Shown here: positions 63,611 through 64,000 of the stretch, piece by piece | Numbering within the stretch: position 1 is the stretch's first letter | How the letters are laid out: every line of letters starts with the position of its first letter | Origin: Linyphia triangularis | Lineage: Eukaryota > Arthropoda > Arachnida > Araneae > Linyphiidae | NCBI GenBank assembly: GCA_963978545.1 | Contig: OZ021723.1 | Span: 49,678,569 to 49,742,568 of the forward strand | Length of the DNA: 64,000 nt | Direction: 5' to 3' | Translations under genes and position numbers: made by a program | Notes under the pieces: model-generated | What the model was told of the DNA's origin: nothing | Database searches by the model: none | The model's input: only the letters and a program-made list of their open reading frames with translations

Positions 63611-63835
63611 AATGACGTCATCCAATAAAGCTGAAACTTTCCAGAAGACAGACTTATTGTCGATGACTATGCATACTATTAAATTTTGGCACTTAAGGGC
63701 CATTACTACTACTCATGGTTCTATTGGCGCTTCGGATAACTAATAAATCTACTTCCCGTCATCCAATCGAGCCGAAACTTGGCAGATACACTCTTTGTGG
63801 ATGGCAATGTATTCAATCAAGTTTAGGGTGCACAA
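63611..63835 (+). repeat. Two imperfect direct repeats of about 80 bp
   Basis: 63611-63692 and 63757-63833 share GTCATCCAAT, then AGC(T/C)GAAACTT, CAGA, ACTCTTTGTGGATG against ACTTATTGTCGATG, and end GGCAC or GTGCAC. The first copy contains the palindrome TGACGTCA. They look like part of a larger interspersed repeat continuing into the next feature. Confidence 0.55.
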
Positions 63836-63889
63836 AAAGTTAGCTGAGTGGGTGTTGCTATTCGAAAATTTCGAGTTTCTGCAACTTGT

Positions 63890-64000
63890 AACCTTGAGCT
63901 CCATTTTGTTTCCATTCACAGTATCTCTAACTCATACATCTAATTAACTATACCTGAAATCTCATCTCAATCTGTTGAACGGAACGGAAGCTAGAGGTCC
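63890..64000 (+). mobile_element. Partial copy of the foldback MITE, cut by window end
   Basis: It matches the right arm at about 1265-1367: AACTATACCTGAAATCTCATCTC, then TGTTGAACGGAACGGAAGCTA. Its left arm is not seen upstream, so it is a solo arm or a differently structured member. Confidence 0.75.

Overview
The window looks like a piece of an AT-rich, repeat-laden arthropod nuclear genome, probably an arachnid such as a spider. Three things point there. The one clear host gene belongs to the beaten path (beat) immunoglobulin family, which is arthropod-specific. Its exons are short and lie kilobases apart with GT/AG borders. The repeats are typical arthropod types: a Ty3-type LTR element primed by tRNA-Leu, Tc1, hAT-like MITEs, tRNA-derived SINEs and long simple repeats. 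The species cannot be fixed from the sequence alone. Lineage statements rest on family recognition, not on a search.

Host gene. On the minus strand between about 35.6 and 15.2 kb are six exons of a beat-like cell-surface or secreted Ig protein. Two exons encode Ig domain 1 (35373-35581 and 27741-27876). They are followed by two consecutive, diverged cassettes that each encode Ig domain 2 (A: 21599-21732 plus 20274-20594; B: 19450-19583 plus 15228-15462). The cassettes have the same exon lengths and intron phases, so either A or B, or both in series, can be spliced to the single Ig1. The signal-peptide exon and the C-terminal tail exon were not found. A second possible host feature is a GC-richer stretch with a canonical 5' splice site at 56740-57107.

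Mobile DNA by region. 0-0.4 kb: the end of an LTR carrying two heat-shock-element-like arrays and a TATA box. 0.66-1.4 kb: a foldback MITE; a partial second copy ends the window. 11.6-13.6 kb: a 2-kb element with inverted termini and an internal 133-bp near-perfect hairpin. 15.6 kb and 32.3 kb: tRNA-derived SINEs. 16.4-17.3 kb, 19.15-19.3 kb and 60.8-62.0 kb: a tandem repeat of about 147 bp; the first array is split by an LTR-type insertion (17315-19149). 22999-26882: a nonautonomous Ty3-type retrotransposon with both LTRs, a primer-binding site and a 4-bp target duplication. Its interior is reduced to an 11-residue coiled repeat joined to integrase. 30.3-32.1, 41.9-42.4, 48.6-49.1, 49.9-50.7 and 52.7-53.5 kb: six copies of one family here called H, ending in CTAG. 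36.9 kb: a THAP-domain remnant. 47.2-48.4 kb: a dead Tc1 element. 52.4-55.4 kb: four copies of another family (R) in mirrored order, one interrupted by an hAT-type MITE.

The rest is mostly AT-rich, low-complexity intronic or intergenic DNA with very long TA, CA, AAAT and pentanucleotide runs and one 200-base assembly gap (11091-11290). I found no rRNA gene, no intact tRNA gene and no CRISPR-like array. The most interesting signals are the duplicated phase-matched Ig2 cassettes, the heat-shock motifs in an LTR, the 147-bp repeat, the 133-bp hairpin, and the side-by-side copies that show a microsatellite growing inside family H.
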